A stretch of 64,000 bases of DNA, taken from Synechococcus sp. AG-679-D13 (GTDB lineage Bacteria > Cyanobacteriota > Cyanobacteriia > PCC-6307 > Cyanobiaceae). Below are positions 38,360-48,082 of the stretch, one piece after another. The notes below the pieces were generated by a model that was given only the letters and a program-made list of their open reading frames with translations, had not been told where the DNA came from and did not search any database. The stretch is from the NCBI GenBank assembly GCA_003210735.1, contig QCUM01000006.1:16760-80759 (forward strand), in the 5' to 3' direction. The position numbers and the translations under genes were made by a program. Numbering within the stretch: position 1 is the first letter of the stretch; each line of letters opens with the position of its first letter.

Positions 38360-38383
38360 CCCCGTCGCAAGGCGGGGGTTTTT
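38360..38383 (+). terminator. intrinsic terminator
   Basis: CCCCGTC-GCAA-GGCGGGG, a GNRA-type tetraloop stem, then a T-rich tract. Nearly the same element as at 38059, and placed about the same distance after the related microprotein start. Confidence 0.8.
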
Positions 38384-38687
38384 ATTGCAAGCTCAAGGGG
38401 ATAGCACTTCAGACAGTCACATCTGAACCACGACCCGCAACACAGAGAGATATATCTGTTCTTGCTGTGAGAGCTTTTTATCGCAACGCAAACCAATGAC
38501 CTTGGACCATCCAAAGGGTTGGGTGCTGGTGGCTTCGAGATAACCACTTCTGACGATGGAAAAGGTAGACAGACTTGTGGCTTGGGACCTCTAGGCAGCC
38601 TTTAACCAGTTGAGGGAGAAGACACAGCAAAACAATCACTCAGATAGGTGATGCAACGACTTCAACAACGAATGAGAATGAAGAGAG

Positions 38688-39206
38688 ATGGAACCAATTT
38701 TGATGGACTACACACAAGTGATGAAATGGATCAACAAAACTCATAACCACACTGATCATCCATTGGAGATTATTGAAGATCGACTTTGGATTGGCTGTCT
38801 GGCTTGGCAAGGAGGTCTTGAGCAAACACAAAGAGAATTGAAGTCAATGGGAGTTTATCTTTTTGATTCTGAACTATTTATGTGCCAAAGGGAATATGAG
38901 CAATGGTTACAGCTAGCAGAGGATAAGCCTCTGGAAGAGCTTGAAATCAGCTTCTTAGTGTCTGACGAACAAGAGAAGATCAATAATCTTAGAGATCTTA
39001 ATCAATACAGCACAGAGCCAACCAATACAAATAGCAATGGAGTGCTAAAACCCCTCTCCATGAAAGACATCCAGATGTTGTTTATCCGGCAGCATCAGGA
39101 GCTTGAAAATCGGCTGATGACGACAGAAATCATGTCCGAACGCGTAGCCGTTGATAACGAACTAACCCAGCTTGAGAATGCTATCGCTGAAATGGAGGTG
39201 AACTGA
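38688..39206 (+). CDS. hypothetical protein (172 aa)
   Basis: Starts MEPILMDYTQVMKWINKTHN after AAGAGAG. Soluble, acidic, with LWIGCLAWQGGLEQTQRELK near the front and a helical C-terminus (IQMLFIRQHQELENRLMTTE). AT-rich. The stop overlaps the next start (TGATG), so the two genes are translationally coupled. Family not recognised. Confidence 0.65.
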   Translation: MEPILMDYTQVMKWINKTHNHTDHPLEIIEDRLWIGCLAWQGGLEQTQRELKSMGVYLFDSELFMCQREYEQWLQLAEDKPLEELEISFLVSDEQEKINNLRDLNQYSTEPTNTNSNGVLKPLSMKDIQMLFIRQHQELENRLMTTEIMSERVAVDNELTQLENAIAEMEVN

Positions 39207-39466
39207 TGACTTCAACAAAAAACACTGAAGCCAATATGATCGTCGATATTAGTTTTGCTTTGATTCTGGCACTACCAATCGCGATTGCAGGTGGCAATAT
39301 CATGACCACAAGTACCAATGCCTTGGAAGCTGCAGGAAAGTGTGGCGCAGATGTCAATCAAAATCAGCATCAAGAATGTGTCGTTGACGAGAAACGCAAA
39401 CGAGTTGAACGCATCGACACAAGTGCAGACGTTATTATAGAAACCTACAGATATACGAATGCATAA
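39206..39466 (+). CDS. small exported or membrane hypothetical protein (86 aa)
   Basis: A hydrophobic segment (MIVDISFALILALPIAIAGG) after ten polar residues is followed by a hydrophilic part with two cysteines (GKCGADVNQNQHQECVVDEK). It may be secreted or anchored by its N-terminus. Coupled to the 172-aa gene before it, with which it may work. Confidence 0.6.
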   Translation: MTSTKNTEANMIVDISFALILALPIAIAGGNIMTTSTNALEAAGKCGADVNQNQHQECVVDEKRKRVERIDTSADVIIETYRYTNA

Positions 39467-39543
39467 CATCACAAAGGCATGACGCAGTGACTGGCAACAG
39501 CCCATCACTATTGGATATATTGTTGCCTGCATATTGACATTCA

Positions 39544-39675
39544 ATGTACAGAATTCCAGGGATTATTTTCCCGAAAAACATTGAGAAGCCTGGGAAGCGT
39601 CCGTTCCTCCCGTCGACTCCATGGATCAAACAATTCGTCGCTGCAATCAAAGGCGAACTCGATGGAAAAACATAA
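39544..39675 (+). CDS. candidate small protein (43 aa)
   Basis: ATG at 39544 opens MYRIPGIIFPKNIEKPGKRP, then FLPSTPWIKQFVAAIKGELD and stop. The Pro-rich start and amphipathic C-terminal helix look selected rather than random. No strong ribosome-binding site is seen. Family not recognised. Confidence 0.45.
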   Translation: MYRIPGIIFPKNIEKPGKRPFLPSTPWIKQFVAAIKGELDGKT

Positions 39676-39753
39676 AAAGTCTTACCAGAAACGGGCTTAA
39701 TGGCTTTCTTTGCTGAACTGGAGCATGGTGACGCGCTCGCTTGATCGACTCCT

Positions 39754-39975
39754 ATGGATACACCTCCCCTCGATCCGAGTCTCCCGGGTGTGCGCCTGCT
39801 TCAGACATGGATCAGGGAGCAAAGCCCAATCAGTGTTGAAGTGATTGGAGCGGAGCGTGTCGAAGGCCGGCTGATCTGGCAGGACTCCGAATTTCTGGCG
39901 ATTGAACGAAGTGCCGGCAGCAGACCGACCCTGGTCAGCCGTCGCCAGGTTTGCGTGATCCGTTCACTCGGCTGA
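39754..39975 (+). CDS. hfq: Hfq-like RNA chaperone, cyanobacterial type
   Basis: 73 aa. A divergent Sm fold: [20 protein letters not shown] (N-terminal helix and strand 1), [15 protein letters not shown] (strands 2-3) and [17 protein letters not shown] (Sm2-like end). Cyanobacterial Hfq proteins have this shortened form and in Synechocystis work with the type IV pilus motor ATPase rather than as a typical sRNA chaperone. Composition returns to normal GC here, marking the right edge of the island. leuS follows after 49 bases. Confidence 0.85.
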   Translation: MDTPPLDPSLPGVRLLQTWIREQSPISVEVIGAERVEGRLIWQDSEFLAIERSAGSRPTLVSRRQVCVIRSLG

Positions 39976-40024
39976 AACCTGCGGATGTGACACGATCTCT
40001 GCCTTACTGCCGTTCGGTCCAACC

Positions 40025-42598
40025 GTGAACAGCCGTTACGCCCCTGCCGAGATCGAAAAGCGCTGGCAGGCGTGCTGGAAAATTGACGGTCTGGATTCGA
40101 CTCCGGAAACGGTCGATGACAACGGCTTCTACGCCCTGTCGATGTTTCCGTATCCCTCGGGGACACTGCACATGGGCCATGTGCGCAATTACGTGATCAC
40201 GGATGTGATCGCCCGGGTTCAGCGGATGCGCGGCCGACCTGTGCTTCATCCGATGGGATGGGATGCCTTCGGACTTCCAGCGGAAAACGCCGCGATCGAG
40301 CGCAACATCGATCCAGGCGACTGGACCGACCGCAATATCGAGCAGATGCGGGGTCAGCTGGAGAAGCTGGGTCTGTCCATCGACTGGGATCGGGAACAGG
40401 CGACCTGCCACAGCGATTACTACCGCTGGACCCAGTGGTTGTTCCTCGAGTTGTTCGATGGCGGCTTGGCCTACCGAAAGAACGCCACGGTGAACTGGGA
40501 TCCGATGGATCAGACCGTGCTGGCCAATGAACAGGTGGACTCCGAAGGGCGTTCCTGGCGCTCCGGGGCGCTGGTGGAGCAACGACAGCTGAACCAGTGG
40601 TTTCTTCGCATAACGGACTACGCCGAGCGGCTTCTGCAGGACCTGGATGAGCTGGAGGGATGGCCGGAGCGTGTTCGGACCATGCAGGCCAACTGGATCG
40701 GTCGTTCCGAAGGTGCTGAGATCACCTTCCAGGTGGTCGGACATGACGCGACACCCGTCACTGTTTTCACCACGCGCCCCGACACACTCGCCGGGGCCTC
40801 CTACGTGGTGCTGGCACCTGAACATGCCCTTGTTGAACAGCTCACCAGCGGGGAATGCCTCGAAGCCGTCACAACCTTCCAGGCCGAAGTCGCCCGGCTC
40901 AGTGCACTGGAACGAACCAGTGACGACGGTCCGAAACGAGGCGTCGCCATAGGTGCCAGCGTGATCAATCCACTGACGGACCAGGTCTTGCCCGTCTGGA
41001 TCGCCGATTACGTGCTGGCGGAATACGGCACGGGAGCCGTGATGGGGGTTCCGGCCCACGATCAAAGGGATACCCGCTTTGCAGGCAGCAACAACCTGCC
41101 GATTCAGCAGGTGATCGAAGCGGAGGGAGCGGCTGCTGCGATCTCCAGTGGCGAAGCCTGGACTGATGCCGGTGTGTTGATCAATTCCGGTGATCTGGAT
41201 GGAATGGAGTCCACAGCGGCCAAAGCCGAAGTCACACGGAGGGGGGACGCCGCAGGCTGGGCGTCCGCGAAGGTGACCTATCGCCTTCGGGACTGGTTGA
41301 TCTCACGCCAGCGCTACTGGGGTTGTCCGATCCCGATCATCCATTGCCCCGATTGCGGTGCAGTGCCTGTACCCCGCGAAGACCTGCCGGTGGAGCTGCC
41401 GCGGGGAATCGATCTCTCCGGCAAGGGTGGCTCACCGCTCTCACAGCAGGAGTCGTGGGTCAATGCGCCATGCCCCAACTGCGGAAAACCCGGTCGCAGG
41501 GAAACCGACACCATGGACACCTTCATGTGTTCCTCCTGGTATTTCCTGCGGTTCGCCGATCCGCACAACACGGATGCACCATTCAGCCGAGAGGCAGCAA
41601 ACCGCTGGTTGCCGGTGCAGCAGTACGTGGGTGGGATCGAGCACGCCATTCTTCACCTGCTCTATTCCCGTTTTTTCACCAAGGCCCTCAAGGATCGGGG
41701 CCTGCTGGATGTGAATGAACCATTCGATCGTCTTCTCACCCAGGGAATGGTCCAGGGGACGACCTACCGCAATCCGAGCACTGGTCGCTATGTGGCCCCG
41801 GCCGATGTTGCAGACCCTGATCAACCGAAGGATCCAGAGACGGGAGACCCACTGGAGGTGTTGTTCGAGAAGATGTCGAAGTCGAAGTACAACGGCGTTG
41901 ATCCAGCTGCGGTGATCGACCGTTACGGAGCCGACACGGCCCGGATGTTCATCCTGTTCAAGGCCCCTCCCGAAAAAGATCTCGAATGGGATGACGCCGA
42001 TGTGGAAGGGCAGTTCCGATTTCTGCAACGCATCTGGCGGCTGGTCGAATCCGCTGCCGGACAACTCGACTCCCTTGAGCCAAGACCACAACCCGACCCA
42101 CTCACCCAGACAGAGGCAGACATCCGTCGTGCGGTACACACCGCCATTGCCGCTGTCAGCGAAGACCTTCAGGACGACATTCAGCTGAACACAGCCATCT
42201 CGGAACTGATGAAGCTCACCAATGCCATCAATGCCGCTGATCTGGGAAATCTGCGTGCACCGCTGCAGGCTGAGGCTATATCTACCTTGATCCGCTTGCT
42301 GGCACCTTTTTCACCACATCTGGCTGAGGAGCTATGGCACCAGCTGGGGGGAACAGAGAGCGTCCATCGCCAGAGCTGGCCGGTGCTCGATCCTGAGGCA
42401 CTGGTTCAGGACACCGTTGACCTTGTGATCCAGGTGAAAGGCAAGGTGAGGGGAACCATCAAGGTTCCCAGCGATGCCGATAAAGCAATGCTGGAACAAC
42501 TGGCGCTTGCCAGCGAGGTGGCCTCTAAATGGCTGGATGGACAACCTCCACGCCGCGTCATCGTTGTGCCGGGAAAACTGGTCAACCTTGTTCCCTGA
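40025..42598 (+). CDS. leuS: leucyl-tRNA synthetase
   Basis: 857 aa, GTG start. Class Ia enzyme charging tRNA-Leu. The HIGH motif is HMGHVRNYV near residue 50; the CP1 editing domain shows [19 protein letters not shown]; a Zn-like pair occurs in [10 protein letters not shown] and [20 protein letters not shown] is the KMSKS loop. The C-terminal segment [20 protein letters not shown] ends the protein. Normal bacterial length. Confidence 0.98.
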   Translation: MNSRYAPAEIEKRWQACWKIDGLDSTPETVDDNGFYALSMFPYPSGTLHMGHVRNYVITDVIARVQRMRGRPVLHPMGWDAFGLPAENAAIERNIDPGDWTDRNIEQMRGQLEKLGLSIDWDREQATCHSDYYRWTQWLFLELFDGGLAYRKNATVNWDPMDQTVLANEQVDSEGRSWRSGALVEQRQLNQWFLRITDYAERLLQDLDELEGWPERVRTMQANWIGRSEGAEITFQVVGHDATPVTVFTTRPDTLAGASYVVLAPEHALVEQLTSGECLEAVTTFQAEVARLSALERTSDDGPKRGVAIGASVINPLTDQVLPVWIADYVLAEYGTGAVMGVPAHDQRDTRFAGSNNLPIQQVIEAEGAAAAISSGEAWTDAGVLINSGDLDGMESTAAKAEVTRRGDAAGWASAKVTYRLRDWLISRQRYWGCPIPIIHCPDCGAVPVPREDLPVELPRGIDLSGKGGSPLSQQESWVNAPCPNCGKPGRRETDTMDTFMCSSWYFLRFADPHNTDAPFSREAANRWLPVQQYVGGIEHAILHLLYSRFFTKALKDRGLLDVNEPFDRLLTQGMVQGTTYRNPSTGRYVAPADVADPDQPKDPETGDPLEVLFEKMSKSKYNGVDPAAVIDRYGADTARMFILFKAPPEKDLEWDDADVEGQFRFLQRIWRLVESAAGQLDSLEPRPQPDPLTQTEADIRRAVHTAIAAVSEDLQDDIQLNTAISELMKLTNAINAADLGNLRAPLQAEAISTLIRLLAPFSPHLAEELWHQLGGTESVHRQSWPVLDPEALVQDTVDLVIQVKGKVRGTIKVPSDADKAMLEQLALASEVASKWLDGQPPRRVIVVPGKLVNLVP

Positions 42599-42609
42599 AC
42601 CAAAGGGCT

Positions 42610-44208
42610 TCAGATTTTTCTGAAGCGCAGCGTGATCGGCTCGGCCCAGTCGCCATCTGCCGCATAGCCGCGATTGTTGCCGACAAGGTGGCGCAAGGTC
42701 ATGAACATCGACTCCTCGGAATTTTCACCGAGTGTTTGAGCAAGATCATCAATGCTTCTGGCCACACCATCGGAAAGCAGTTCCTCGACCCTTGTCTGGA
42801 GCTCGAGAACTGCTGCAGCTGCTTTCTTCCCAGCCTCAACACCGGGCTGGTGGTAGGCGTTCACATTGACCACTTCGCCGTAGAGCCCAACAGCGCGCTC
42901 AAACAGGGCGATCAGGGCGCCGAGTCGACGTTCATCAAAACAACGCATGCTGATGGTCATCGATTGGCGGCCGCCTTCGGTGAGGGCTGAGCGGGTGCCT
43001 TGAAGGAAACCACCAAGGAAGTCGCCGGAGCACTCCCCCTTGATCGGCGGAATATCTGCCACATCGGCAAGCACCTCGATGAATGTCGCAAAAAAGTTGT
43101 CGACACCATCTCGGAGCTGCTGCACATAGGCGTGTTGATCGGTGGAGCCCTTGTTGCCATACACCGCAATCCCCTGATTCACGACAGCGCCATCGCGGTC
43201 CAGGCGCTTGCCGAGTGACTCCATCACCAGTTGCTGGAGGTAACGACTGAAAACCTCGAGGCGATCGCGATAGGGCAACACGACCATGTCGCGCCGGCCA
43301 CAACCATCTCCAGCCACATGCCAGGCAGCCGCCATCAGAGCCGCAGGGTTGCGGCGCAGGTCCGGAACACGCGTGGCCACATCCATCTCGGCAGCACCCG
43401 CGAGGAAGGAACGGATGTCTGAACCGATCAGAACCGCAGGCAGAAGACCAACCGCACTGGTGATGCTGGTGCGACCACCCACCCAGTCGAACATGTCGAA
43501 CCGCTTCAGCCAGCCCTGCTCAGAGGCCTGCTGATCCAGCTTGCTGTCGGCCATCGTGATCGCCACAGCTTGTTCCGGCCAGGAACCGCCGACTGCATCG
43601 AGGCGAAGACGGGCCTGCTCCATTCCAATGTGAGGTTCAGGCGTCCCGCCGGACTTGCTCACAGTGACCACCAATGTGGTCTTGAGCCTGTCGCCGAGGC
43701 CCGCCAGGACCGTGCTCATGCCATCGGGATCGACATTGTCGAAGAAGTGGAATGGCATACCTGCATTGGGACGTTGCAGGGCGCGCACCATCAGCATCGG
43801 ACCGAGACCGCTCCCACCGATGCCGATCCAGAGCACATCGGTGAAGGGCTTGCCGCAGGGGGCCTTGATGGCACCGCTCAGAACATCCTTGCCGAATTGT
43901 TCGATCTGATCGATTTCCGTGGCGACGTGATTGCCCACAGTTTCACTGGGAGCGAGTTCGGGTGCTCGCAGCCAGTAATGACCCACCTGGCGCTGCTCAT
44001 CGGGATTGGCGATGGCACCAGCTTCCAGCTGCTGCATGGCCTCGAATGCCGTTTTAAAGCCGGGTTCAAGCCGCTCGAAATCCGCTGCATTGACACGCAT
44101 CCGACTGACATCAAGCCAGACGCCCAGCCCATCGTGAAACCAGAGCAGATCGCAGAGACGCTTCCACTGTGTCTTCGCGTCGTCGACGCTGAAATCCGGG
44201 AAGCTCAT
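42610..44208 (-). CDS. pgi: glucose-6-phosphate isomerase
   Basis: 532 aa. Interconverts glucose-6-phosphate and fructose-6-phosphate. Visible: DVLWIGIGGSGLGPMLMVRA, VTVSKSGGTPEPHIGMEQA, GGRTSITSAVGLLP, the catalytic DQHAYVQQLRDG and GEVVNVNAYHQPGVEAGKKA. Cyanobacterial PGI type and length. The stop lies 11 bases from convergent leuS. Confidence 0.97.
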   Translation of the reverse strand: MSFPDFSVDDAKTQWKRLCDLLWFHDGLGVWLDVSRMRVNAADFERLEPGFKTAFEAMQQLEAGAIANPDEQRQVGHYWLRAPELAPSETVGNHVATEIDQIEQFGKDVLSGAIKAPCGKPFTDVLWIGIGGSGLGPMLMVRALQRPNAGMPFHFFDNVDPDGMSTVLAGLGDRLKTTLVVTVSKSGGTPEPHIGMEQARLRLDAVGGSWPEQAVAITMADSKLDQQASEQGWLKRFDMFDWVGGRTSITSAVGLLPAVLIGSDIRSFLAGAAEMDVATRVPDLRRNPAALMAAAWHVAGDGCGRRDMVVLPYRDRLEVFSRYLQQLVMESLGKRLDRDGAVVNQGIAVYGNKGSTDQHAYVQQLRDGVDNFFATFIEVLADVADIPPIKGECSGDFLGGFLQGTRSALTEGGRQSMTISMRCFDERRLGALIALFERAVGLYGEVVNVNAYHQPGVEAGKKAAAAVLELQTRVEELLSDGVARSIDDLAQTLGENSEESMFMTLRHLVGNNRGYAADGDWAEPITLRFRKI

Positions 44209-44323
44209 CAGGTGCTGCGGCAGCAGTTAGTTCGAAGGTATCGACGATCGACACGTTTTCCCGTCAGATGGGACAGCACAGCTAGTTTCAGTCGGATTTC
44301 CCATCGGACAGCAACACAGCTCC

Positions 44324-45121
44324 ATGTCAGACCTCCTGCGCCGCAGCGCAGTACTGGGCATCGCCATCGCCGCGTTGTGCTCCCCGATCCGGTCTCCGGA
44401 GCATCAAAAGCTGTCAGCGTTGCCTGACAATCCCACCGCCGGTGGGATTGATCTCGCCAGTGCAGCTGACTCCACCACGGATCCGCTGCAGTTCTCTCCA
44501 GATGAACTGGAGCTGCTCGAGCGTCGTTTTGGCGTCCACGGTCCCCAGCACCGTTTCGCCCAACTGGTGACCCGAGGAGTGGATCGGATTGAGCCGGTCC
44601 GGAGCAACACCCTGGCCCAGTTGCGCCAACTCAAGCCTGTGATCCTTCGCCAGTCCAGGCTGCAACGGGTGAATCCGATGCTGGTGACAGCGATTCTTTT
44701 TGATGAGATCCAGCACTCCAAACCCGGCGAAGGTCTGCCGTTCATTGCCCATTCCGGTCTAGTCCGAACCCTGGGCCCCGCTCAGCTGGGGATTACGGAA
44801 TTGATTCACCAGCAGCGCCTGCCGGAACGACCCAGCGCCCTTCAAGTGAGATGGGCCCGCAACCAGCTGCTGAATCCGGCCTTCAACGTGGAGGTACTGG
44901 TTGGCAAAATTCACCGTCTCAAGGGCGAACTCGGACTTCGCACGGATCAGCCGCTCAATGCCAGTCGGTCGATTGACGATGCCAAGGCCATCGCAACGCT
45001 GACCTATCTCCACAACGGCAAACTCGACTACCCCACGCGCGTGCTGAGCTACATGCAGGATCCTGCTCTGCATGGATTGATCTACAGCAGTCGACGCAGT
45101 CGGCAGACAACGCTGATCTGA
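44324..45121 (+). CDS. predicted exported protein with lysozyme-like pattern, DUF1402-like
   Basis: 265 aa with a signal peptide-like start (RRSAVLGIAIAALCSPI). The core QRVNPMLVTAILFDEIQHSK, then TLGPAQLGITELIHQQ and AFNVEVLVGKIHRLK, resembles the lysozyme-like fold of DUF1402 proteins, with a possible catalytic Glu in FDEIQHS. If so it may act on peptidoglycan, which fits the amidase gene next door (convergent, 6 bases between stops). Assignment is tentative. Confidence 0.6.
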   Translation: MSDLLRRSAVLGIAIAALCSPIRSPEHQKLSALPDNPTAGGIDLASAADSTTDPLQFSPDELELLERRFGVHGPQHRFAQLVTRGVDRIEPVRSNTLAQLRQLKPVILRQSRLQRVNPMLVTAILFDEIQHSKPGEGLPFIAHSGLVRTLGPAQLGITELIHQQRLPERPSALQVRWARNQLLNPAFNVEVLVGKIHRLKGELGLRTDQPLNASRSIDDAKAIATLTYLHNGKLDYPTRVLSYMQDPALHGLIYSSRRSRQTTLI

Positions 45122-45127
45122 ACGGAC

Positions 45128-46054
45128 TCAGCTCAGGCAGAGATCTCCCAAGGCTGCAAGACGAAGTTGCAGCTCTGACCAGTCGAAACTCCTGGGATCG
45201 GAACGTTCACCACCCAGATCCACGTGGCGGTGGGTGGTGATCGACGCTGCTGGGAGGTCGAAGCTGTTCAGCCAGCCGGACAGGACCAACGCCAGGCTGT
45301 CGTACTGACGAACGGTGTAGCCGGAATGGCGCGACTGCATGTTCTCTCCATCAAAAGGTGTCTCGAGACTGAGATGCAGCGCAAAGTTGTTCACGCTTCC
45401 TTTCAACGCACCGTTGGTGACGGCCCATTCCCCGAGAAAAGCAGAAAAGCCTGCTCCATAAGCCCGTTTCAGCGGATTAACCAGATCGACCACCTGGCCG
45501 TCCAGGCCGATCAGCGTGTGATAGCTGACTTGATCCTCATCTCTGGGATGGGGCGTCTGGAAGGTGTTGATCGCCGAGGTCATGCCATAAACGGTTTCGT
45601 GCAGAACCACCACCCGAGGCGATGCATCCAGTGATCGACCATTGGCATCGCGCAGGACGCGTTCACCGAAATTGGTGGGATGAATCTCAACCGAACGGCG
45701 CCAGGTTGATGAACGGCTCTGCAATCCCTCAAGACGCTGGAGAACCGTTGGATTGATCCCTTCACACTGATGCGCCAGGGGAGAGGTCCAGGAACGAGAA
45801 CGCGGGGCACGGGTTCCCGGTGCTGAGGGTGAACCCTTCAGCCCATCGCGAGACCTCTTACCAACACTGTCCAGGAGATCAAGCAGGGATGGTTGATCTC
45901 CAGCGCCGGAATCCAGACGTCGATCCGCAAAGGTCCAACCGGCAATCACCAGAAGACATGAACTGCTGAGTACAGCAACAACGACAAAGGACCGTCGCTG
46001 TCTCCAGCAACGGGTCGCGTCAGCGAAACGCTGGATCAGAGGAAGCGAAACCAT
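45128..46054 (-). CDS. N-acetylmuramoyl-L-alanine amidase (Amidase_2), membrane-anchored
   Basis: 308 aa. One N-terminal membrane segment (SFVVVAVLSSSCLLVIAGW) then a zinc amidase domain: VVVLHETVYGMTSAINTF (first His), SYHTLIGLDGQVVDLV and SITTHRHVDLGGERSDPRSF (second His and Asp). It cuts the amide bond between MurNAc and the stem peptide, in remodelling or recycling. The start overlaps the end of the M61 peptidase gene by 19 bases. Confidence 0.87.
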   Translation of the reverse strand: MVSLPLIQRFADATRCWRQRRSFVVVAVLSSSCLLVIAGWTFADRRLDSGAGDQPSLLDLLDSVGKRSRDGLKGSPSAPGTRAPRSRSWTSPLAHQCEGINPTVLQRLEGLQSRSSTWRRSVEIHPTNFGERVLRDANGRSLDASPRVVVLHETVYGMTSAINTFQTPHPRDEDQVSYHTLIGLDGQVVDLVNPLKRAYGAGFSAFLGEWAVTNGALKGSVNNFALHLSLETPFDGENMQSRHSGYTVRQYDSLALVLSGWLNSFDLPAASITTHRHVDLGGERSDPRSFDWSELQLRLAALGDLCLS

Positions 46055-47721
46055 CGCTCTCTCAGGTCCTGTTGCTCAGGGCTGGCCCCTGACTCCAAGC
46101 CCAGGGTCCAACGATCAACCCCCTGAGTTGCGATCAACTGGGTCTCGGCGAGGCAACGACGACGGGCATAGGTGATTGTTGCGGGACAGTCGACACTCAA
46201 CAGGAGAGAAAGATCTTCGGAGCTGTGCAGTCGGCGGCTGTCGACAGCGATCAATTCATCGCCGGGAACCAGCCCTGATGCGCGAGCTGGACTGTCTGCG
46301 GCGGCCCGACGAACCACCACACGACCGTTGCTGTCGGCGAGGGTGAGTCCATGGTGGGGATGTCGCAGTGGTACGGGATCAAGACGGGCACCGATCATGG
46401 CGAGGCAGTTGTGCAGAGGCAACGAATCGGTTTGATCCAGCCAGAGATCCAGATCGATGGCCAGCTGTGGTTCCAATGGATTGAGCCATGCAGCCAGATC
46501 ACGGCGGTGGAAGCCGCGATGGTTTTTGCCGTGGGTCTGCCAGAGGCTGCGAAGCAAATCAGCAAGCGAGCTGCCAACAGCACGAAGGCGAACATCGAGA
46601 CAAAATGCCGTGGCTGCTCCCAGGCGGTAGTAGCTGACCTGACTGTCAGGCGAAACCACCGATGACTTGTAGAGCTTGATCCAGGCTTCCTGAGCGCTGT
46701 CCGAAAGGGACTGAAGCCGTCGACCGGGGGTCATCAACACCCGTGACAACTCCTCCCCGAGATCGTTGAGCAGCATCGAGCGGTCGCTGCAACCGGCGAT
46801 CAGCGGCAAAGCCAGATCGAAATAGCTTGTGATTCCCTCTGCGAACCAGAGCCCTTCACTGACGATGGAACGGCCGTAGTCATAAGGGCGATATTCGATG
46901 GGTCGCAGTCGCCGAACATTCCACTGGTGGAGATATTCATGGCCCACCAGCTGAAGCAGTTGTCGGTAGCCATCCTTCTTGGCAAGACCGGCCCAGTTGA
47001 ACTGCAGAACCGAACTGTGATCGTGCTCCAGACCGCCGTAGCCGCTGTCGAGCATCTGAATCACAAGCTGATAGCGATCTCCCGCTGGCGGTGGAGTGTC
47101 CATCAGCAGGCAGGTGGCTTCGCACACCCGTTCAACATCAGCTTGGAAGGTTGCCGGCCAACCGTGGGGTGGTTCACCGATGAGCAGAAGCTCATGGCGA
47201 TGCCCTTGCACTTCAAAGCAACGGGCCATGAAAGGCCCTGCGTGGATCGGGCTGTCGATCAACGCATCGAAATCGGACGCGACCCAGCCGCTGTCGGTTG
47301 ATGGCAGAGGACAGTGACCATTCCAGTGATCCGGAATGGTCAGGGAAAGGATGTGTTGCTCCCAGCGAAACCCCTCAACTTCCATCACCACTGCAGCTGG
47401 GCTGAGGGACGCGAAATCGGAATCCAGATAAGCGGTCCGCACGGTGAGATCCCTGGCCTCCAGCTGGTACGTGAGGCGCAGCGGCGAAAGATCAGGGAGC
47501 TCAGCCAGCCAGCGGTTGGGGGCGAGCCGCTGCAGCGGCTGCACACCGGAGGCGGATCGAAGCTCAAGACTGTTGAGGTGCTGCGCCGGGTCACGCACCG
47601 TGTATGAACCAGGGGTCCACAGCGGGAACTGCAGAACCTGACGCGTCACGAGAGGTGTCCACTCGAGGCTGACCGAAATCGACTGGTCCTGAGCCCGGCG
47701 CAGGTCCAGATTGATGTTCAC
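46036..47721 (-). CDS. M61-family peptidase with PDZ domain
   Basis: 561 aa. An N-terminal beta-sandwich (LEWTPLVTRQVLQFPLWTPG) is followed by the gluzincin motif LVGHEYLHQWNVRRLRP with zinc Hxxx H ligands, and the downstream Glu in GLWFAEGITSYFD. A PDZ domain lies near residue 450-530 (GRVVVRRAAADSPARASGLV, then PGDELIAVDSRRLHSSEDL). Glycyl-aminopeptidase-like; no signal peptide, so probably cytoplasmic. Part of the minus-strand run 48082-45128. Confidence 0.88.
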   Translation of the reverse strand: MNINLDLRRAQDQSISVSLEWTPLVTRQVLQFPLWTPGSYTVRDPAQHLNSLELRSASGVQPLQRLAPNRWLAELPDLSPLRLTYQLEARDLTVRTAYLDSDFASLSPAAVVMEVEGFRWEQHILSLTIPDHWNGHCPLPSTDSGWVASDFDALIDSPIHAGPFMARCFEVQGHRHELLLIGEPPHGWPATFQADVERVCEATCLLMDTPPPAGDRYQLVIQMLDSGYGGLEHDHSSVLQFNWAGLAKKDGYRQLLQLVGHEYLHQWNVRRLRPIEYRPYDYGRSIVSEGLWFAEGITSYFDLALPLIAGCSDRSMLLNDLGEELSRVLMTPGRRLQSLSDSAQEAWIKLYKSSVVSPDSQVSYYRLGAATAFCLDVRLRAVGSSLADLLRSLWQTHGKNHRGFHRRDLAAWLNPLEPQLAIDLDLWLDQTDSLPLHNCLAMIGARLDPVPLRHPHHGLTLADSNGRVVVRRAAADSPARASGLVPGDELIAVDSRRLHSSEDLSLLLSVDCPATITYARRRCLAETQLIATQGVDRWTLGLESGASPEQQDLRERWFRFL

Positions 47722-47734
47722 AGGAACCGACGCA

Positions 47735-48082
47735 TCAGGACGGCTCCAGCATCACCTGAATTCCGGGTGTGAACTGTTCAGCAGCATCGAGTGCCGAACG
47801 CAGGGCATAACGCCGGGCAACCCGTTGCAGTCTTCCCTCCAGACCATGGTGCCGTGCGATCCGCTGCAGATCTCCCACCATGGTTAAAACCCCGTCGCTG
47901 CCGACGATCCATCCAAGGGAAGGGGAATCTTCTAGCCCAGCCAACAGATCCACCAACAAAGGATCGCTGCCGAAACGAGACATTAATCCGCCAACGACAA
48001 CGTTGAAGCCTTCATCACGCAGCGAAGCCTCGAGCAGATCCGCACGGGTGTAAACGGTGGGCAGGATGGATAGATGGGACAT
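47735..48082 (-). CDS. DUF1257/Ycf35-like protein
   Basis: 115 aa. The start MSHLSILPTVYTRADLLEAS and the pattern LRDEGFNVV resemble the DUF1257 family (Ycf35), in which MSHFS-x-I/V and a helix lead the protein; assigned from memory. It is 13 bases upstream of the M61 gene and divergent from purN, whose start overlaps by about 2 bases. Confidence 0.65.
   Translation of the reverse strand: MSHLSILPTVYTRADLLEASLRDEGFNVVVGGLMSRFGSDPLLVDLLAGLEDSPSLGWIVGSDGVLTMVGDLQRIARHHGLEGRLQRVARRYALRSALDAAEQFTPGIQVMLEPS

Larger units (their letters stand above)
37684..38687. other. 1-kb spacer with repeated microprotein-like ORFs and GC-rich terminators
   Basis: Contents in order: a CCCCC-AAAA-GGGGG hairpin at 37730-37743; a 46-codon frame at 37768; a CCGGGT/ACCCGG hairpin at 37927-37947; a terminator at 38059; a 40-codon frame at 38178; a terminator at 38360; then about 300 bases with nothing clear. 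The motif GATGGTGTATTCAC or near variants occurs at about 37766, 37855 and 38176. A decayed terminator-like copy (CACACCCTGTCAGCAATGGT) sits before the VOC gene, near 37233. Confidence 0.55.

Noticed and set aside
38305..38547. 80-codon minus-strand frame
   Set aside because: Runs through the 38360 terminator, which explains its composition.
43570..44427. 285-codon frame opposite pgi
   Set aside because: Shadow of the conserved isomerase.
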